In this document: piece by piece, positions 35,663-44,224 of the stretch
How positions within the stretch are numbered: position 1 is the stretch's first letter
Layout of the letters: each line of letters opens with the position of its first letter
Source: Virgibacillus profundi
GTDB taxonomy: Bacteria; Bacillota; Bacilli; Bacillales; Amphibacillaceae
Reading direction: 5' to 3'
Assembly: GCF_002287375.1 (NCBI RefSeq)
Contig: NZ_NPOA01000002.1
Location: 248,001 to 312,000, forward strand
DNA length: 64,000 bases
Notes under the pieces: generated by a model
What the model was told of the DNA's origin: nothing
Databases searched by the model: none
Seen by the model: the letters and a program-made list of their open reading frames with translations, nothing else
Translations under genes and position numbers: made by a program

Positions 35663-35690
35663 TTGTTTTTTTAAAATATCGATGTATAAT
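35663..35690 (+). promoter_or_regulatory. Promoter of the maltodextrin operon
   Basis: TTGTTT, 16-bp spacer, perfect -10 TATAAT preceded by TG. About 90 bp before the first gene. Confidence 0.6.
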
Positions 35691-35706
35691 AAAAGTACAA
35701 TGTATG

Positions 35707-35720
35707 TGCAAACGATTTCA
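35707..35720. promoter_or_regulatory. LacI-type operator O3 just downstream of the start site
   Basis: TGCAAACGATTTCA, a one-mismatch cre/LacI box about 10-20 bp after the predicted transcription start, the place where a repressor would block RNA polymerase. Confidence 0.5.
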
Positions 35721-35778
35721 TGAACTGGCTTAAAACAGACATTGTTAATTCTTACAAAACATAGGGGAGGTTAATTGA

Positions 35779-37056
35779 ATGAGAAAGTCGTTAATTTATA
35801 TTTTTGCAATGTTACTTATCGTCGGAATACTTGCAGCATGTGGTCCGGATGATGCTGAACCAGCAGATGAAGGTGCAAGTGAGGGAGATAGTACGGAAAG
35901 TACAGAAAGTGAAAAGCCTGAGAAGTTAATTGTTTGGGAAGATCAGGATAAAGGAGCCGCATTGGAAGATGCTGCAGTAAAGTTTGAAGAAGAGTATGGG
36001 ATAGAAATTGAATATGTGGAATATAACATTACGGAAATACAAGAAAATTTAGCATTAGATGGTAACACTGATAATGCTCCAGATGTGGTTACCATGTCTC
36101 ATGATGGCGTTGGTCCATCAGTAGTTAAAGGGTATATTTCACCAATCGAAGTTAGTGAGGACATTTTAAGTCAGTTCACAGACTCTTCTGTCGAGTCACT
36201 AAAATATGAGGGTGAGTTGTATGGATTACCGAAAGCAACTGAAACGACAGTTTTCATTTACAATAAAGACCTTCTACCAGAAGTTCCGGAAACAATGGAA
36301 GAAGTATATACATTATCTCAAGAAGCTACATCAGGAGATGATTTCGGATTTTTAGCAATATGGGATGATTTCTATCATAGTCATGGTATTTTTGAAGGAT
36401 TTGGGGCCTATGTCTTTGGTGACGACGTAACAGATATTGGTTTAAATAATGAACAAGCAGTAGAAGCATTAGAATATATTAATACATGGTATGAAGAAGG
36501 CTTATTCCCTAGGGGAATTATAGGCGAAAATTCAAATGATCAAATGAATGCTCTATTTAAAGAAGGAAAAGCATTTGCTGTTCAAAATGGACCATGGGCA
36601 TTCAAGGATTACCGTGATTCAGGAATTAATATAGGAATTGCTCCAATGCCAACTTTACCAAATGGAGAAGAAGTAGGAACATATATGGGAGTTAAAGGTT
36701 GGTTTGTCACAAACTTTACTGAAAATAAGGAATGGGCACAGAAATTTACAGAGTTTATAACAAATGAAGAAAATGCAAAAATACGTTATGACCTAACTGG
36801 CGAAATCCCACCATTAATATCATTAATTGAGGATGATGAGTGGGTTAGTGAAAATGAAGGTGCCGCAGCCGTAATGGCACAATCTCAAAACGCAATCGCA
36901 ATGCCATCCGTTCCAGAAATGGCTGAAATATGGGATCCAATTGCAGCAGCAGTTCAAACAGTTGCTACTGATAAAGCGGAACCGAAAGAAGCATTAGAGC
37001 AAGCTGTTGAATTAATTTCTCAAAATATTGAAATGAATCATGGTGGCGCAAACTAA
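35779..37056 (+). CDS. mdxE: Maltose/maltodextrin-binding lipoprotein
   Basis: 425 aa. Lipoprotein signal to C21 (ILAACGPDD), acidic linker, then a cluster B binding protein of the MalE type: LIVWEDQDKGAALEDA, YGLPKATETTVFIYNKDLLP and AVQNGPWAFKDYR are typical. It captures linear maltodextrins for the two permeases that follow. GGGGAGG ribosome site. Regulated through three LacI-type sites upstream. Confidence 0.93.
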   Translation: MRKSLIYIFAMLLIVGILAACGPDDAEPADEGASEGDSTESTESEKPEKLIVWEDQDKGAALEDAAVKFEEEYGIEIEYVEYNITEIQENLALDGNTDNAPDVVTMSHDGVGPSVVKGYISPIEVSEDILSQFTDSSVESLKYEGELYGLPKATETTVFIYNKDLLPEVPETMEEVYTLSQEATSGDDFGFLAIWDDFYHSHGIFEGFGAYVFGDDVTDIGLNNEQAVEALEYINTWYEEGLFPRGIIGENSNDQMNALFKEGKAFAVQNGPWAFKDYRDSGINIGIAPMPTLPNGEEVGTYMGVKGWFVTNFTENKEWAQKFTEFITNEENAKIRYDLTGEIPPLISLIEDDEWVSENEGAAAVMAQSQNAIAMPSVPEMAEIWDPIAAAVQTVATDKAEPKEALEQAVELISQNIEMNHGGAN

Positions 37057-37065
37057 TAGTGATTG

Positions 37066-37105
37066 CAGGCGGTATTTTCTTCGATGAAATACTGCCTGTG
37101 TTTTT
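37066..37105 (+). terminator. Intercistronic hairpin between mdxE and mdxF
   Basis: 13-bp stem (37066-37078 with 37086-37098) with two G-T pairs and a TTTTT tail. Partial terminator that should lower permease expression relative to the binding protein. Confidence 0.65.
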
Positions 37106-37124
37106 AAGAAAGGAGTCTCTTTCT

Positions 37125-38405
37125 GTGGATAATATATATAAATCAAACCACCGAAAAATTGCAACATGGCTTTCAATTATTCCAGGGATTGGACAATTTT
37201 ATAATCGGCAAATTCTTAAGGGAACTTTATTTTTAATCCTAGGTGTATCATTTTTAATTTCGTTTTGGGATTTTATCGATCTTGGTATATGGGGAATTAT
37301 TACACTTGGTGAACAATTACCTAGAGATAATTCAATATTTCTAATGGTATATGGAATAATTTCGATTTTTTTACTTGTACTGGCTGCTATTTTTATGGTC
37401 ATCAACTTGCGTGATGCATATAAAAATGGACAAAGAAGAGATATGGGACAACAACTTAATTCTGTACGCAGTCAATATCGTAATTTGATAGACAATGGAT
37501 TCCCGTATTTAATGTTGACTCCTGGATTTTTCCTTTTGTTATTTGTTGTTATTTTACCAATTATCTTTGTGCTGTTGTTAGCATTTACGAATTATGATTT
37601 ATATCATACATGGCCTGCACAATTATCAGATTGGGTGGGATTGCAAAATTTCACTAATCTATTTACATTAGAAGTTTGGCGTGAAACCTTTATTAGTGTT
37701 TTTGCCTGGACTATCATTTGGACGTTTGGTGCAACAACTTTACAAGTTGCACTTGGAATATTCCTAGCAATTTTAGTAAACCAGAAAGACTTGAAAGGAA
37801 AAGCGATTATACGTACTGTTCTTATACTTCCCTGGGCGGTTCCGGCATTTGTGTCCATCCTCATTTTTTCCGGAATGTTTAACGAATCATTTGGGGCAAT
37901 AAATACAGTTATTATGAATGCATTGGGTATTGATTCAATCCCTTGGATGACTGAAGTATTGTGGACTAGAATAGCATTGATTGTAATTCAAACCTGGTTA
38001 GGATTTCCATTTATTTTTGTTATGGTTACAGGTGTATTACAGGCAATACCGAATGAATTATATGAAGCAGCCACAGTTGATGGAGCAAGTGTCCTCCAAA
38101 AGTTCAGTAATATTACTTTTCCGCTAGTAATGTTTTCGGTAGCACCAATATTAATTACTCAATATACATTTAATTTCAATAATTTTAATGTAATTTACCT
38201 ATTTAACAGTGGTGGACCTGCCGTTCCTGGTCAAAATGCGGGAGGAACGGATATTTTAATTTCGTGGATCTATAATTTGACTATGTCTACTCAGCAATAT
38301 GGCATGGCTGCTGCAATTACAATGGTGATGTCTGTAGTAGTTATTGCTGTTGCAATTTGGCAATTCAGAAGAACAAAATCATTCCAGGAAGAGGATATGA
38401 TGTGA
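37125..38405 (+). CDS. mdxF: Maltodextrin ABC permease MdxF/MalF
   Basis: 426 aa. Extended N-terminal part with three helices before the MalF core (about 130-420), as in Gram-positive MdxF. The EAA loop is YEAATVDGASVLQKFSNITFPLV. The GTG start at 37125 is preferred because AAAGGAG lies 9 bp before it and the protein then begins VDNIYKSNHRKIATWL; the frame can be opened to 37059 but this covers the hairpin. It pairs with mdxG, which starts 1 bp after its stop. Confidence 0.92.
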   Translation: MDNIYKSNHRKIATWLSIIPGIGQFYNRQILKGTLFLILGVSFLISFWDFIDLGIWGIITLGEQLPRDNSIFLMVYGIISIFLLVLAAIFMVINLRDAYKNGQRRDMGQQLNSVRSQYRNLIDNGFPYLMLTPGFFLLLFVVILPIIFVLLLAFTNYDLYHTWPAQLSDWVGLQNFTNLFTLEVWRETFISVFAWTIIWTFGATTLQVALGIFLAILVNQKDLKGKAIIRTVLILPWAVPAFVSILIFSGMFNESFGAINTVIMNALGIDSIPWMTEVLWTRIALIVIQTWLGFPFIFVMVTGVLQAIPNELYEAATVDGASVLQKFSNITFPLVMFSVAPILITQYTFNFNNFNVIYLFNSGGPAVPGQNAGGTDILISWIYNLTMSTQQYGMAAAITMVMSVVVIAVAIWQFRRTKSFQEEDMM

Positions 38406-38406
38406 T

Positions 38407-39249
38407 ATGAATACAAAAATTACAAAAGTTCTTAGGCTGACAGTAAGCTATTTAATTATAGCTATCATGGCGGTAATAATAATTTATCCACTTGTATGGG
38501 TGTTCGGAGCTTCTTTAACACCCGGGACAAGTTTATCGAACTTCAGTATTATTCCAAAAAACCCAACATGGGAACATTATAAAGAATTATTTAATCCAGA
38601 TGAGAGTCTTTATTTAACGTGGTATTGGAATACGTTAAAAGTAACGGTAATTACGATGATTGCTTCTGTATTTACGATAAGTTTAATGGCGTTTGCATTT
38701 TCCCGATATCGATTTGTCGGTAGAAAAAATGGTTTAATGACTTTTTTAATTTTGCAAATGATTCCGAATTTCGCAGCTCTAATTGCTATATTTGTTTTAG
38801 CAAATGTGACTGGATTAATTAATACACACTTAGGTTTAATTCTTTTGTATATGGGTGGTGCTATTCCTATGAATACATGGTTATTGAAAGGATATTTAGA
38901 CACCATCCCGAAGGAATTAGATGAAAGTGCCCGTATGGATGGAGCGGGACATTTCCGAATTTATTGGCAAATTATTATGCCATTAGCTAAACCGATGTTA
39001 GCTGTTGTTGCAATCTTTTCATTTATAACTCCATTCACAGATTTTATTTTAGCAAAGGTACTACTGAGACAACCAGAGCAATATACACTTGCTGTTGGGC
39101 TATATGAGCTGGTATCACGTCAATATGGCAGTGAATTTACGTTGTTTGCTGCAGGTAGTATTTTGATTGCTGTACCAATATCTATATTGTTTTTGTCATT
39201 ACAAAAATATTTCGTATCTGGCCTAACAGCAGGTGGAATAAAGGGATAA
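38407..39249 (+). CDS. mdxG: Maltodextrin ABC permease MdxG/MalG
   Basis: 280 aa, six helices, EAA loop DESARMDGAGHFRIYWQIIMPL, and the MalG-type C-terminal KYFVSGLTAGGIKG. Second half of the maltodextrin channel. No ATPase gene is present in the operon; in Bacillus such importers share the general ATPase MsmX encoded elsewhere. Confidence 0.94.
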   Translation: MNTKITKVLRLTVSYLIIAIMAVIIIYPLVWVFGASLTPGTSLSNFSIIPKNPTWEHYKELFNPDESLYLTWYWNTLKVTVITMIASVFTISLMAFAFSRYRFVGRKNGLMTFLILQMIPNFAALIAIFVLANVTGLINTHLGLILLYMGGAIPMNTWLLKGYLDTIPKELDESARMDGAGHFRIYWQIIMPLAKPMLAVVAIFSFITPFTDFILAKVLLRQPEQYTLAVGLYELVSRQYGSEFTLFAAGSILIAVPISILFLSLQKYFVSGLTAGGIKG

Positions 39250-39295
39250 TGAAAAAATATTAACTAATTACTTCATCGATGAAGGAGAGAAAAAA

Positions 39296-41647
39296 ATGCT
39301 TGGAGATACTAGTTTTGCAATTCACCCAGGAAAAGAAAAACAATCGGCTGCGGTTGTATATAGAGATATCGGAAATATAATAAGTAATAAAAAAACGGAT
39401 GATACCTACTTGTTTGTGTGTGTGAATGGAAGTGTAGCTGTGCAGTTTTATTCGGATTCAATTGTACGGATAACCATGAATCAGAAGGGTGATCCGAAAA
39501 TAGATCAATCCCAAACAGTTATGAAAAAACCAGATAACGTAGCTATTACGGAGGACTTTTCAAAAGATATTTATACGTTAAAAACAAGCAAGATCAAACT
39601 TGTAATATATAAAGCCCCCTTCCGCTTAATTGTAAAAGATGAGAATGGACAGATTATAGTTTCTGAAAGCGATCGTGGCATGGCTTTCAGGGAAAATGGA
39701 GAAGTGACAGTATTCAAGAAAATGCATGAAAATGATCATTTCTATGGTTTTGGTGAAAAATCAGGTTTTCTTGATAAGCGTGGTGAAAAATATGAAATGT
39801 GGAATACAGATGTGTATGCACCACATAATCCGGAAACAGACCCGCTTTATGAGTCTATTCCATATTTTATGACATTACGCGCGGGCAAAGCACATGGGGT
39901 ATTTTTTGATAACACATTCCGCACCGTTTTTGATATGAAATCTGAATCTGATTATTATTCTTTTTCTGCTGAGGGTGGTCAGATGGATTATTATGTGATG
40001 GCCGGGCCTGAGCCGAAAGACGTTTTGGAACAGTACACACATCTGACAGGGAGAATGCCGATCCCGCCAAAGTGGGCATTAGGTTATCATCAATCCCGCT
40101 ACAGCTATGAAACAGAGGCTGAAGTTCGTGAACTAGCGAAAATTTTTGTGGAACGTGATATTCCAGTTGATGTGATTCATTTGGATATTCATTATATGAA
40201 TGGTTATCGAGTGTTTACATTTGATAAGGAACGTTTTCCAAATCCGAAAAAACTAATAGCTGATTTGAAAGAAATGGGCATTCGCATCGTTCCAATCGTT
40301 GATCCAGGTGTAAAAAAAGATTCTGAATACACGATTTACCAGGAAGGTGTGAATCAGGATCAATTCTGTAAGTATATTGAAGGTGAAACCTACTTTGGTG
40401 AAGTTTGGCCTGGGATTAGTGCTTTCCCTGATTTTACGGATGAAAAGGTTCGTAAATGGTGGGGTGAAAAACATGCATTTTACACAGATATGGGAATCGA
40501 AGGTATTTGGAATGATATGAATGAGCCTGCTGTTTTTAATGAATCAAAGACGATGGATGTCTCTGTAATGCATCGAAATGATGGGAATCCCACTACACAT
40601 CGGGAGCTTCATAATGTATATGGATATTTAATGGGACAGGCAACGTATGAAGGAATGAAGGAGCAGCTTCAGGGCAAGCGTCCATTTTTACTTACCCGTG
40701 CAGGCTATGCCGGTGTGCAGCGGTATGCATCTGTCTGGACAGGAGACAATCGCAGCTTCTGGGAGCATTTGCAAATGTCCCTGCCAATGGTGATGAATCT
40801 TGGACTGTCAGGTGTACCTTTTACCGGACCGGATGTTGGTGGTTTTGCACATGATACAAATGCGGAATTACTAACGCGTTGGATGCAGGTTGGAGCATTC
40901 ACACCATATTTCCGAAACCATTCAGCTCTGGATACGGTAAATCAGGAGCCATGGCAATTTGGTGAAAAATATGAAGCTATTATGAAAAAATATATTCAAA
41001 TGCGGTATGAATGGATGCCACAGCTCTATTCCTTATTCTACCAAGCGAGTATTTCAGGACTTCCTGTAATGCGGCCATTATTGATGGAGTTTCCGGAAGA
41101 TGAGAAAACCTACAACCTGAATGATCAGTTTATGATCGGTGATAATGTGGTGGTGGCACCAATCCTTGCCCCAGCAATTACAGACCGTGCAGTTTACCTG
41201 CCGAAGGGTGAGTGGGTGGAATTTTCTACAGGTGAAGTGTACGATGGAGAAAAAACACACTTAATCCATGCAGAGCTTGAGGATATGCCTATTTTCGTAA
41301 AAAAAGGGACTACAGTCATGCAAGGTGAATGGATTTCCAATAAGGATAAAGTTGCCAAAAACATACAAATGAATATTTATGCAGGGGATTCCGGGGAAAC
41401 CTACCGATTCACGTATTATGATGATGACGGGGAAACATTTGATTATGAAAATGACAGCTACATGGAATTAGATATTGAAGTTGTCTCAAAAACGGATGCG
41501 ATTGAGTTGAAGGTACTGAATCAGAAAGGTAATTTCAGCCCGACATATAAAGAAATAGATGTGAATGTAATTGGTCTGAAAAAGACACAAAAAGTAATAA
41601 TAGACGGTAAAATTAGCCGTGAGAATAATTATAAAATAAGTATTTAA
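39296..41647 (+). CDS. Alpha-glucosidase, glycoside hydrolase family 31
   Basis: 783 aa. GH31 nucleophile D407 in GIWNDMNEPAVF and acid/base D484 in VWTGDN. Domains in order: N-terminal beta-sandwich (about 1-240), catalytic (beta/alpha)8 barrel (about 250-600), C-terminal beta domains. No signal peptide: it hydrolyses imported maltodextrins to glucose in the cytosol. Sits between permease and regulator, which supports the assignment. Preceded by GAAGGAGAG. Confidence 0.94.
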   Translation: MLGDTSFAIHPGKEKQSAAVVYRDIGNIISNKKTDDTYLFVCVNGSVAVQFYSDSIVRITMNQKGDPKIDQSQTVMKKPDNVAITEDFSKDIYTLKTSKIKLVIYKAPFRLIVKDENGQIIVSESDRGMAFRENGEVTVFKKMHENDHFYGFGEKSGFLDKRGEKYEMWNTDVYAPHNPETDPLYESIPYFMTLRAGKAHGVFFDNTFRTVFDMKSESDYYSFSAEGGQMDYYVMAGPEPKDVLEQYTHLTGRMPIPPKWALGYHQSRYSYETEAEVRELAKIFVERDIPVDVIHLDIHYMNGYRVFTFDKERFPNPKKLIADLKEMGIRIVPIVDPGVKKDSEYTIYQEGVNQDQFCKYIEGETYFGEVWPGISAFPDFTDEKVRKWWGEKHAFYTDMGIEGIWNDMNEPAVFNESKTMDVSVMHRNDGNPTTHRELHNVYGYLMGQATYEGMKEQLQGKRPFLLTRAGYAGVQRYASVWTGDNRSFWEHLQMSLPMVMNLGLSGVPFTGPDVGGFAHDTNAELLTRWMQVGAFTPYFRNHSALDTVNQEPWQFGEKYEAIMKKYIQMRYEWMPQLYSLFYQASISGLPVMRPLLMEFPEDEKTYNLNDQFMIGDNVVVAPILAPAITDRAVYLPKGEWVEFSTGEVYDGEKTHLIHAELEDMPIFVKKGTTVMQGEWISNKDKVAKNIQMNIYAGDSGETYRFTYYDDDGETFDYENDSYMELDIEVVSKTDAIELKVLNQKGNFSPTYKEIDVNVIGLKKTQKVIIDGKISRENNYKISI

Positions 41648-41668
41648 GAAAACAAGAGGGTGAGTAGA

Positions 41669-42688
41669 ATGGTGACAATTAAAGATGTAGCAAAAGCAAC
41701 AGGTGTATCACCCTCTACTGTATCCAGAGTGATAGCGGATAACCCGAGGATCAGTCCAGACACCAAGAAGAAAGTCAGAAAAGCAATGAAGGACTTAGGG
41801 TATCATACAAACATAAGCGCACGAAATCTTGTAGTTAAATCAACGAAAGCGATTGGTGTCATCATGCCATCATCTGCAGACAAAGCATTACAGAATCCTT
41901 TCTTTCCGGAAATTTTACGTGGAATTGGTTCAGTGACACACCGGATGAAATATTCAGTAACACTTTCCAGTGGACAAACCGAAGAGGAAATTTATGAGGA
42001 AGTGCAGCGCATGGTATTTGGCAGCTATGTTGATGGCGTGATTTTACTTTACTCGCGGTTGAATGACCGTGTAACCAACTTTTTAATTGAAAGGGGATTT
42101 CCATTTGTCATCGTTGGAAAGCCATATGAAAATGTGAATGGAATTACACATGTTGATAATGATAACTTCACAGCAGGCAAAGAAATAACAGAACATCTAA
42201 TCGACCAGGGCCATGAAAAAATAGCTTTTATTGGAGGTTCTAAAGATTTATTTGTAACAATAGACCGTGAAGCAGGCTATGAAGCAGCATTGCAGGAAGC
42301 TGGCCATGAGGTTTCTGACAGCTACAAGATCCACACCGAATTTTTAAAATCCGGTGGAAGGGAAGCAGTGGAAAACCTGATGTCACTAAAAACACCTCCG
42401 ACCGGCATTGTTGTCAGTGATGATTTAATGAGTGTCGGTGTACTTAGCATGCTTGAAGAATCTGGTGTGAAAGTACCGCGTGATGTTTCCCTTGTCAGCT
42501 TCAACAATGTATATCTTTCTGAAATCATTCTTCCTGCATTGACGACTGTTGATATCCAAATACATGAGCTTGGTGCACAATCAGCCAAAGCTTTAATTGA
42601 GAAAACAGTGAATAAAACAGAACCTGTGAAACGGATTAGTATCCCGTACGAAATTGTTTATCGGGATTCGGTGAGCAGGCTACCATGA
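41669..42688 (+). CDS. malR: LacI family regulator of the maltodextrin operon (MalR-like)
   Basis: 339 aa. N-terminal LacI HTH (TIKDVAKATGVSPSTVSRVI) with hinge helix, then a periplasmic-binding-protein-like sensor domain. Last gene of the operon, so autoregulated. Operators with the LacI CAAACGTTTG-type core occur at 35495, 35599 and 35707. ATG 41669 is chosen over GTG 41660 because GAGGGTGA lies between them. Confidence 0.92.
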   Translation: MVTIKDVAKATGVSPSTVSRVIADNPRISPDTKKKVRKAMKDLGYHTNISARNLVVKSTKAIGVIMPSSADKALQNPFFPEILRGIGSVTHRMKYSVTLSSGQTEEEIYEEVQRMVFGSYVDGVILLYSRLNDRVTNFLIERGFPFVIVGKPYENVNGITHVDNDNFTAGKEITEHLIDQGHEKIAFIGGSKDLFVTIDREAGYEAALQEAGHEVSDSYKIHTEFLKSGGREAVENLMSLKTPPTGIVVSDDLMSVGVLSMLEESGVKVPRDVSLVSFNNVYLSEIILPALTTVDIQIHELGAQSAKALIEKTVNKTEPVKRISIPYEIVYRDSVSRLP

Positions 42689-42695
42689 TATATTA

Positions 42696-42722
42696 AAAAC
42701 CGTCACGTGAGGGCGGTTTTCT
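42696..42722 (+). terminator. Terminator of the maltodextrin operon
   Basis: AAAACCG/CGGTTTT stem with an inner TCACGTGA palindrome, tail TTTTCTAG. Confidence 0.75.
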
Positions 42723-42923
42723 AGTTAGGAATACTGCGAAGTGAACTTTTAATAATGTTTCATAGCAGACGAAGGGATACCTGGAAAAATGATGGATGAA
42801 CAAACTGCCACAATTCTGGTACCACTCATTAAGAGATAAATATAAATATACAAAAGAAAAACTATTTCTCTATTGCACCCATGGTTATTGAAGAATTGCG
42901 TAATAATATTCCATGATTTTGTC

Positions 42924-42954
42924 AAAAGCTGAATCATATTGATTTGGCTTTTTT
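42924..42954 (+). terminator. Second terminator-like hairpin, no gene assigned
   Basis: AAAAGCTGAATC pairs with GATTTGGCTTTT (two G-T pairs), ATATT loop, T-run. The stretch 42737-42920 before it holds no convincing gene; only very short frames are present. Confidence 0.6.
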
Positions 42955-43034
42955 ATATTAATTCACAAAAATGTAAAGCCATTTTAAACCGCCACAACTT
43001 AGACAAATATAAAACGGTAAATAGGTGCAATTAA

Positions 43035-43064
43035 TTGAAATCGATTCTCATTATCAATTATAAT
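43035..43064 (+). promoter_or_regulatory. Flavodoxin promoter with Fur-like box
   Basis: TTGAAA, 18-bp spacer, TATAAT. The spacer holds ATTCTCATTATCAAT, which matches one and a half arms of the Fur box (TGATAATnATTATCA). Iron-starvation induction is inferred. Confidence 0.6.
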
Positions 43065-43104
43065 AAACGTAGGAATGGATCGCTTTCATGTGGAGGAATT
43101 AGAA

Positions 43105-43578
43105 ATGAATAAAATTCTAATGCTTTATGCGAGCACTACCGGAAATACTGAATTAATGGCTGAAGCAATGGTTGCATACCTTGAAGATAAAAATTATGAA
43201 GTGGTTACAAAAACATTCGACTTCGATCCGATTGATGTCGGGGAGCTTTTGGACTATGACGCTATATTGGTCGGAACACATACATGGGATGATGGCGACC
43301 TCCCGTATGAAGTGGAGGATTTTTATGAAGAATTGGAAGATGTAGATATAACCGGGAAATTATTCGGTGTGTTTGGATCCTGTGATTCTTTTTATGATAC
43401 GTACGGAGGGGCAGTTGATTTAGTGGGAGACCGACTGAAAAATCTAGGTGCTGTATTGGTGCCGGAAAGATTAAAGGTTGATTTGGATCCGGATGCTGAG
43501 GACATTGTGCGATGTGAGGCGTTTGTAAATACGCTTTGTAAAATGCTAACAGAACCTGGGGTCCGCTCACGGATCTAA
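43105..43578 (+). CDS. Flavodoxin (YkuN/YkuP type)
   Basis: 157 aa. The FMN-phosphate loop ASTTGNTE is at residues 9-16, with the isoalloxazine loops around THTWDDGDLPYE (about 62) and FGSCDSFYDTYGGAVD (about 90). It is an acidic short-chain electron carrier that replaces ferredoxin when iron is low. Start ATG 43105 follows GTGGAGGAATTAG; the frame opened at 43075 would include that site. The Fur-like promoter agrees with YkuNOP-type regulation. Followed by its own terminator. Confidence 0.92.
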   Translation: MNKILMLYASTTGNTELMAEAMVAYLEDKNYEVVTKTFDFDPIDVGELLDYDAILVGTHTWDDGDLPYEVEDFYEELEDVDITGKLFGVFGSCDSFYDTYGGAVDLVGDRLKNLGAVLVPERLKVDLDPDAEDIVRCEAFVNTLCKMLTEPGVRSRI

Positions 43579-43612
43579 AATTATTTTTATTCCTATCACT
43601 AATTTTTTACTT

Positions 43613-43643
43613 AAAGACCAATCTCAAGGGCTTGGTCTTTTTA
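43613..43643 (+). terminator. Terminator of the flavodoxin gene
   Basis: AAAGACCAA/TTGGTCTTT stem (one extra mismatch at the base of the loop), then TTTTT. Confidence 0.8.
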
Positions 43644-43710
43644 CTGTTTTAAAAGTAAACAAAATTATCCCCATCAACTGCTAGTACATATCCGATTCGT
43701 TCATTTAACA

Positions 43711-43739
43711 ATCAGTGGGAAAGAAAAACCCCCACTGAT
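43711..43739. repeat. Inverted repeat ATCAGTGGG/CCCACTGAT
   Basis: Perfect 9-bp dyad, 11-nt loop, no T-run. Located in the 646-bp spacer before the murein-sugar operon; could be an operator or RNA element. No gene seen in 43644-44143. Confidence 0.4.
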
Positions 43740-44025
43740 TGAAGATTCACCTTCTATGGAACCTTTTAAATCCCCGATAAGACGAGAACAAATTTTCATA
43801 AGAATTAAATCACTTCAATAAAATTTTAGTACATTATTATTTTAAAAAACTGATTTTATATTTCGAAGTTGAATATTCTATGTTATAGTAAAAGTATCAT
43901 GAAGGAAACATAATGCACTCATTAATTTTTGAATACTCCTAATATTACATAATGCTTTTAATGACATCAATTGACAACGCTGTCATTGGGGGGGTTCTTT
44001 TATCCTCCGTGAACTTTCAGTAAGA

Positions 44026-44069
44026 CCCCACTTCAGGATTACAAGGGAATCTATGAAAGATAAGTGGGG
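44026..44069 (+). other. Predicted leader-RNA fold upstream of the first binding protein
   Basis: CCCCACTT (44026-44033) pairs with AAGTGGGG (44062-44069); the 28-nt interval contains a nested GATT/AATC stem. An AATGACA/TGTCATT hairpin (43960-43987) lies before it. It may control expression of the operon start; no known riboswitch class matched. Confidence 0.35.
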
Positions 44070-44143
44070 GATAAAGAAAACACCATTGAATGAAGTTTCA
44101 CTTTATGAAATCTGCTCTGCTGGAGGGAGAAAGAATTCTATAA

Positions 44144-44212
44144 ATGCGTACGGCTTGCAATGGAGATAATGACGCAAGTGAACGTAGGAGATTACCGTCT
44201 GAAAATTATTAG
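44144..44212 (+). CDS. Possible 22-codon leader peptide overlapping the next ribosome site
   Basis: ATG 44144 to TAG 44210-44212; its stop overlaps the GGGGGG ribosome site of the binding-protein gene, so its translation could influence that start. An upstream GGAGGG is 14-15 bp away, further than ideal. Peptide MRTACNGDNDASERRRLPSE plus two residues; no family. Confidence 0.25.
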   Translation: MRTACNGDNDASERRRLPSENY

Positions 44213-44224
44213 GGGGGTTATTTT

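Noticed and set aside
42737-42920. Small gene between malR and the second terminator
   Set aside because: Only very short frames (for example MMDEQTATILVPLIKR) without conserved features; a terminator alone is not enough to call a gene.
43869-44006. SigA promoter for the first mur-block gene
   Set aside because: TTGAAT and TTGACA hexamers exist, but no -10 lies at acceptable spacing, so no promoter was called.
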